Positions 61,648 to 64,000 of a DNA stretch of 64,000 nucleotides are shown piece by piece. Below the pieces are notes generated by a model. That model searched no databases and was not told the DNA's origin. It worked only from the letters and a program-made list of their open reading frames with translations. The number at the start of each line of letters is the position of its first letter. The stretch's first letter is position 1. Origin of the DNA: UBA1181 sp045617845 (GTDB lineage: Bacteria > Bacteroidota > Bacteroidia > Bacteroidales > Paludibacteraceae); NCBI GenBank assembly GCA_045617845.1, contig JAZLJL010000084.1, positions 1-64,000 on the forward strand, given 5' to 3'. Made by a program: the position numbers and the translations under genes.

Positions 61648-62785
61648 TTTCAGCCAAATATTCCAAATAATTTTCCCTTGACAAAACAGTATATGACGCA
61701 TTGGGATAGGCTGTCGAGAAGGCTATCGGACATTTAGGTCTCTTATCACCCCATTTGATTTCAAAAGCCTCTATCGAAGAGTCGTCCGAACACTCTATCA
61801 AGTCAATCTCCTGTTTATCATACGTTTTCCAAAAATAAAATTCGTGGTGCAATCGTCCATTATGATTACGTTTCATACGTTCGCTTATGAGATAATTCTC
61901 CCACATAGCGCCCACGTCCTGACGAAGGGAGAGCGGAGAGAAATTGTTTATCACAGCATTTCTAACACCGATATCATAGAAATACCATTTACCAGCCTTC
62001 GATATCTCCTTACGAAGATTTCTCGCATAACCACCCACTCGATAAATAACATAAACCATAGACAAGAGATCCAGATACTTCTCCACCGTATTACGGCTCA
62101 AACCTATCTGTTTCCCAACTTCATCGTAAGAGACCTCGCTTCCGATCTGGAAAGCGATTAGACGAAGAAGATCAACCATTTTACTAGCACTTTTCAAGCC
62201 ATCCACAGAAAGTATGTCCTTCAACAAATAAGCATCCACTAAGGAATGCAGATAATCAGCCCTGTCTCTATTCGATTCCGCCAAAACCACGTCCGGATAT
62301 GCGCCATACAACAAACGGTTCTCTAGATTTTGACGAGTCTTCAGAAGAGATTCAGTCGCACTGATTTCAGCCTGCGAAAAAGGGGTAAGCAAGAACTGAG
62401 AGGCACGTCCGACAAGCGGCTCTCCTGCTTGATTCTTCAGGTCGAAAGAGGAAGATCCGCTGGCGACCACCCTAATATTTGGCACCTCATCCACAATCAG
62501 TTTCAATTTTTTTCCTATCTCCGAGACATGCTGTGCTTCATCAATGACCAAGAGGTCATATCCTTCCAACAATCTCTTATAATTTGCGATACTACAATTG
62601 TCCAACAAAGCGCGAGCATCCGCATCCTCACCATTTAGGACAAGAGGATGACCACCGACCTTAGAAATCAACTGAGTTATCGCAATAGTCTTTCCTGTAC
62701 GACGTGCGCCGAACAATAGGACTGCCTTATTGGGCTGCAACTTTTGCACCATCTCTGATACTATATGCCTCTCCAAATATTCCAT
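61643..62785 (-). CDS. AAA ATPase with DUF4143 domain
   Basis: 380 residues from the ATG at 62785 (MEYLERHIVSEMVQKL); the frame opens earlier at 62830. The AAA domain has Walker A GARRTGKT at about 26-33 and Walker B LLVIDEAQH near 95-103, followed by an arginine-rich sensor region (VVASGSSSFDLKN, VGRASQF). The DUF4143 part (about 200-330) and a PD-(D/E)XK-like tail (EIDLIECSDDSSIEAFEIKWGDKR; E-x-K) complete the family layout. Biochemical role unknown; these genes are abundant and mobile in Bacteroidota. The upstream 62-bp dyad repeat is duplicated after the stop. Confidence 0.93.
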   Translation of the reverse strand: MEYLERHIVSEMVQKLQPNKAVLLFGARRTGKTIAITQLISKVGGHPLVLNGEDADARALLDNCSIANYKRLLEGYDLLVIDEAQHVSEIGKKLKLIVDEVPNIRVVASGSSSFDLKNQAGEPLVGRASQFLLTPFSQAEISATESLLKTRQNLENRLLYGAYPDVVLAESNRDRADYLHSLVDAYLLKDILSVDGLKSASKMVDLLRLIAFQIGSEVSYDEVGKQIGLSRNTVEKYLDLLSMVYVIYRVGGYARNLRKEISKAGKWYFYDIGVRNAVINNFSPLSLRQDVGAMWENYLISERMKRNHNGRLHHEFYFWKTYDKQEIDLIECSDDSSIEAFEIKWGDKRPKCPIAFSTAYPNASYTVLSRENYLEYLAET

Positions 62786-62815
62786 ATCTAACCTGTTATT
62801 ATGGCAAAAATAGCT

Positions 62816-62877
62816 AAAATCTTCAACCAATTGAAAAAATTTATATAAATTTCTTCAGTGCGTTGAAGATTTTTACG
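62816..62877. repeat. 62-bp direct repeat with two dyads, 5' copy
   Basis: Lies 31-92 bp upstream of the ATPase start; dyads TTCAA-ccaa-TTGAA and CTTCA-gtgcgt-TGAAG. The sequence just beyond it (GATATTC-type) resembles the ATPase gene's own 3' coding end, suggesting a lost second copy. Confidence 0.85.
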
Positions 62878-62924
62878 TCACAAACCAGATATTCAAAAAT
62901 ATTTAGAATCAAAATATCTTCGCA

Positions 62925-63035
62925 TCATTCGCTTTCTATCTCTCCGTGTAAAACCAAATACATTCTTAAAGTAGGATTACCAATATCAAATTCCGCTTTT
63001 TCAAAGCCAACTTTAATGTAGAAATTAAGTGCGTC
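62925..63035 (-). pseudogene. Possible GNAT acetyltransferase C-terminal remnant
   Basis: The minus-strand frame 63257-62925 ends ALNFYIKVGFEKAEFDIGNP and TLRMYLVLHGE, the A..FY...GF and R-M-x-L pattern of GNAT acetyltransferase C termini. The part of the frame before that has no homology and overlaps the plus-strand lipoprotein, so only the tail seems real. Confidence 0.35.
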
Positions 63036-63183
63036 TAGTATTATTCCCCGATAATAAAATATGACGAAACACGGAAATTTTTTGCATATATCAAATATTA
63101 TTCCTATTTTCAACGATAATAAGTTGTTAATGTGAACACTACCGAATATTGAAACTAAACTATATAACCAAATTAGAAGGCTT

Positions 63184-63490
63184 ATGAAGAAACTGTTTAT
63201 CCTATTAGCGGGACTTTCCGTGGCCCTATTCAATTGCAAAGATGACGATTCGAACAATAACTGTACTTCCGAACACCGAAAAGATGAGACAAACCATCGA
63301 AAATAGCAAAGAGGAAGAGGAAAGATGCTGGAAAATGACAGTAAGTATCATGGGGCAAATAAGCATCAACTACGAATTGATGACAGAATCCGAAATTCAA
63401 ACGATGGTATCAACCATGAAAAGCCAAGGCGTCGACGTTTCGGTGGAAGAGGCATCCGCTTCCGACGAAGACAGATGCGAAATGGATTAA
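63184..63490 (+). pseudogene. Frameshifted small lipoprotein
   Basis: The first frame (63184-63306) encodes a lipoprotein signal (MKKLFILLAGLSVALFNC) and stops after 40 residues. The second frame (to 63490, +1) carries an acidic body: MRQTIENSKEEEERCWKM, then MTESEIQTMVSTMKSQGVDV, ending DEDRCEMD. The two halves together would form a lipoprotein of about 100 residues, so one frameshift near 63265-63290 is likely. Unknown function. Confidence 0.55.
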
Positions 63491-63512
63491 TACATTATAA
63501 ACTAATAAATTA

Positions 63513-63543
63513 GGAAGGCGTACCCATGAACGGCACGCCTTCC
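63513..63543 (+). terminator. Hairpin after the small lipoprotein
   Basis: GGAAGGCGT (63513-63521) pairs with ACGCCTTCC (63535-63543) around a 13-nt loop, followed by TTGTATAT. It lies 22 bp after the frameshifted gene's end. Confidence 0.7.
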
Positions 63544-63916
63544 TTGTATATAAAAAAAACAGATGGCATCCGAAGACGCCATCCGACCCCAATAAAATCA
63601 AAATCATTGACAACAAACAAATCATAAGACTACCATTCCCTAAAAGAAACCTGTCCTAAATAGGGAGAAATCTTCTGTCGGTTTTTCCCTAACAATCTTT
63701 TCACAATCGTTTAATGTAGAACCGAAATATAATCTACTCATTAATTAACAACCATTGCAAATATAGAGGAATAAGGGTTAAGCTCCCCGTTAAAAATAAA
63801 CCAAAAGAATGGATAAATTTGTCAAAACATATTAGATATAACAGCAATTTTTTCAATATAAAAAGACAAAAAAAGACCTTTCTATCGGGGGAAAGAGAAC
63901 CATTTCGGGAAACAAA
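63544..63916. other. Spacer before the edge gene, nothing supported
   Basis: AT-rich; no ORF, RNA or clear promoter was identified. Confidence 0.4.
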
Positions 63917-64000
63917 TTAACCTTCACGTTTCAAGAACAGATCCGCCAAAAGGACCGCTGATTCTTCCTTATCGTCACTCCCCTTCCAAGCCACAACAAA
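63917..64000 (-). CDS. 3' end of a gene cut by the window edge
   Basis: On the minus strand the last 27 codons read FVVAWKGSDDKEESAVLLAD, then LFLKREG and a TAA at 63919-63917. Codon use looks native. The family cannot be told from this much. Confidence 0.5.
   Translation of the reverse strand, partial: FVVAWKGSDDKEESAVLLADLFLKREG

Noticed and set aside
61444..61701. Minus-strand ORF of 85 codons after the ATPase gene
   Set aside because: It overlaps the repeat and the ATPase 3' end, and the translation has no domain or signal.

Overview
The window looks like chromosomal DNA of a member of the Bacteroidales. Supporting signs are TAnnTTTG-type -7 boxes, DUF2723, DUF4846 and DUF6242-like proteins, a BspA-type leucine-rich repeat protein, and proteins with C-terminal type IX secretion (T9SS) sorting domains. 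Bacteroides itself generally lacks T9SS, so a T9SS-bearing relative is more likely. I cannot name the genus.

Layout. 0-3.5 kb is an accessory scrap zone: a decayed IS3-type transposase, a lipoprotein, an RHS toxin tip with a linked putative immunity gene, and a 66-bp RHS-core repeat on either side of that tip cassette. 3.5-5.4 kb holds two TonB paralogues separated by a tandem array of palindromes. 5.5-10.1 kb holds a T9SS-secreted family 11 rhamnogalacturonan lyase, an 18-bp tandem array, a small secreted protein and a leucine-rich repeat surface protein. 10.4-24 kb is mostly core: a YkgJ-type cluster protein, then one long co-oriented run (glnS, DUF2723, NodB deacetylase, purD, two membrane proteins, a lipoprotein, a PfkB kinase, pyrE, an SRPBCC protein) ending at a clear terminator, then a proline/glutamine-rich membrane protein. 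24.2-27.5 kb carries a drug/metabolite transporter, a Rieske-like lipoprotein without histidine ligands, an arginase-fold protein lacking metal ligands, and a PHP phosphoesterase.

27.7-32.1 kb is the most interesting system: a membrane CHASE2 protein, a secreted WG-repeat/caspase protein, and a secreted FecR-like/DUF4384 protein, co-oriented and closed by a terminator. It looks like an envelope-facing sensor/protease module. 34.0-38.7 kb is a defence island: a BcgI-like restriction-modification pair and a DUF1016 PD-(D/E)XK nuclease flanked by direct repeats, beside a tRNA-Phe gene. 39-45.6 kb contains a YgjP-like metallopeptidase, lipoproteins, an M15 peptidase, a DUF4846 protein, rpoN and a PAP2-like membrane protein. 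45.6-54.5 kb (minus strand) has an AddB-like iron-sulfur nuclease, proA, tcdA and a giant CotH/lamin-tail T9SS protein. 54.8-60.8 kb has a flippase, an Lrp/AsnC regulator and sufBCD. 60.9-64 kb is accessory again: an HNH endonuclease behind a signal-peptide mini-ORF, an AAA/DUF4143 ATPase bracketed by 62-bp repeats carrying dyads, and gene remnants.

Two themes recur. A palindrome family built on GACGCACGGCCGTGCGTC occurs as single copies, as a 53-54-bp tandem array, as an 18-bp half-site array and as a 48-bp perfect palindrome. Three accessory cassettes (RHS tip, DUF1016 nuclease, DUF4143 ATPase) are each bounded by direct repeats.
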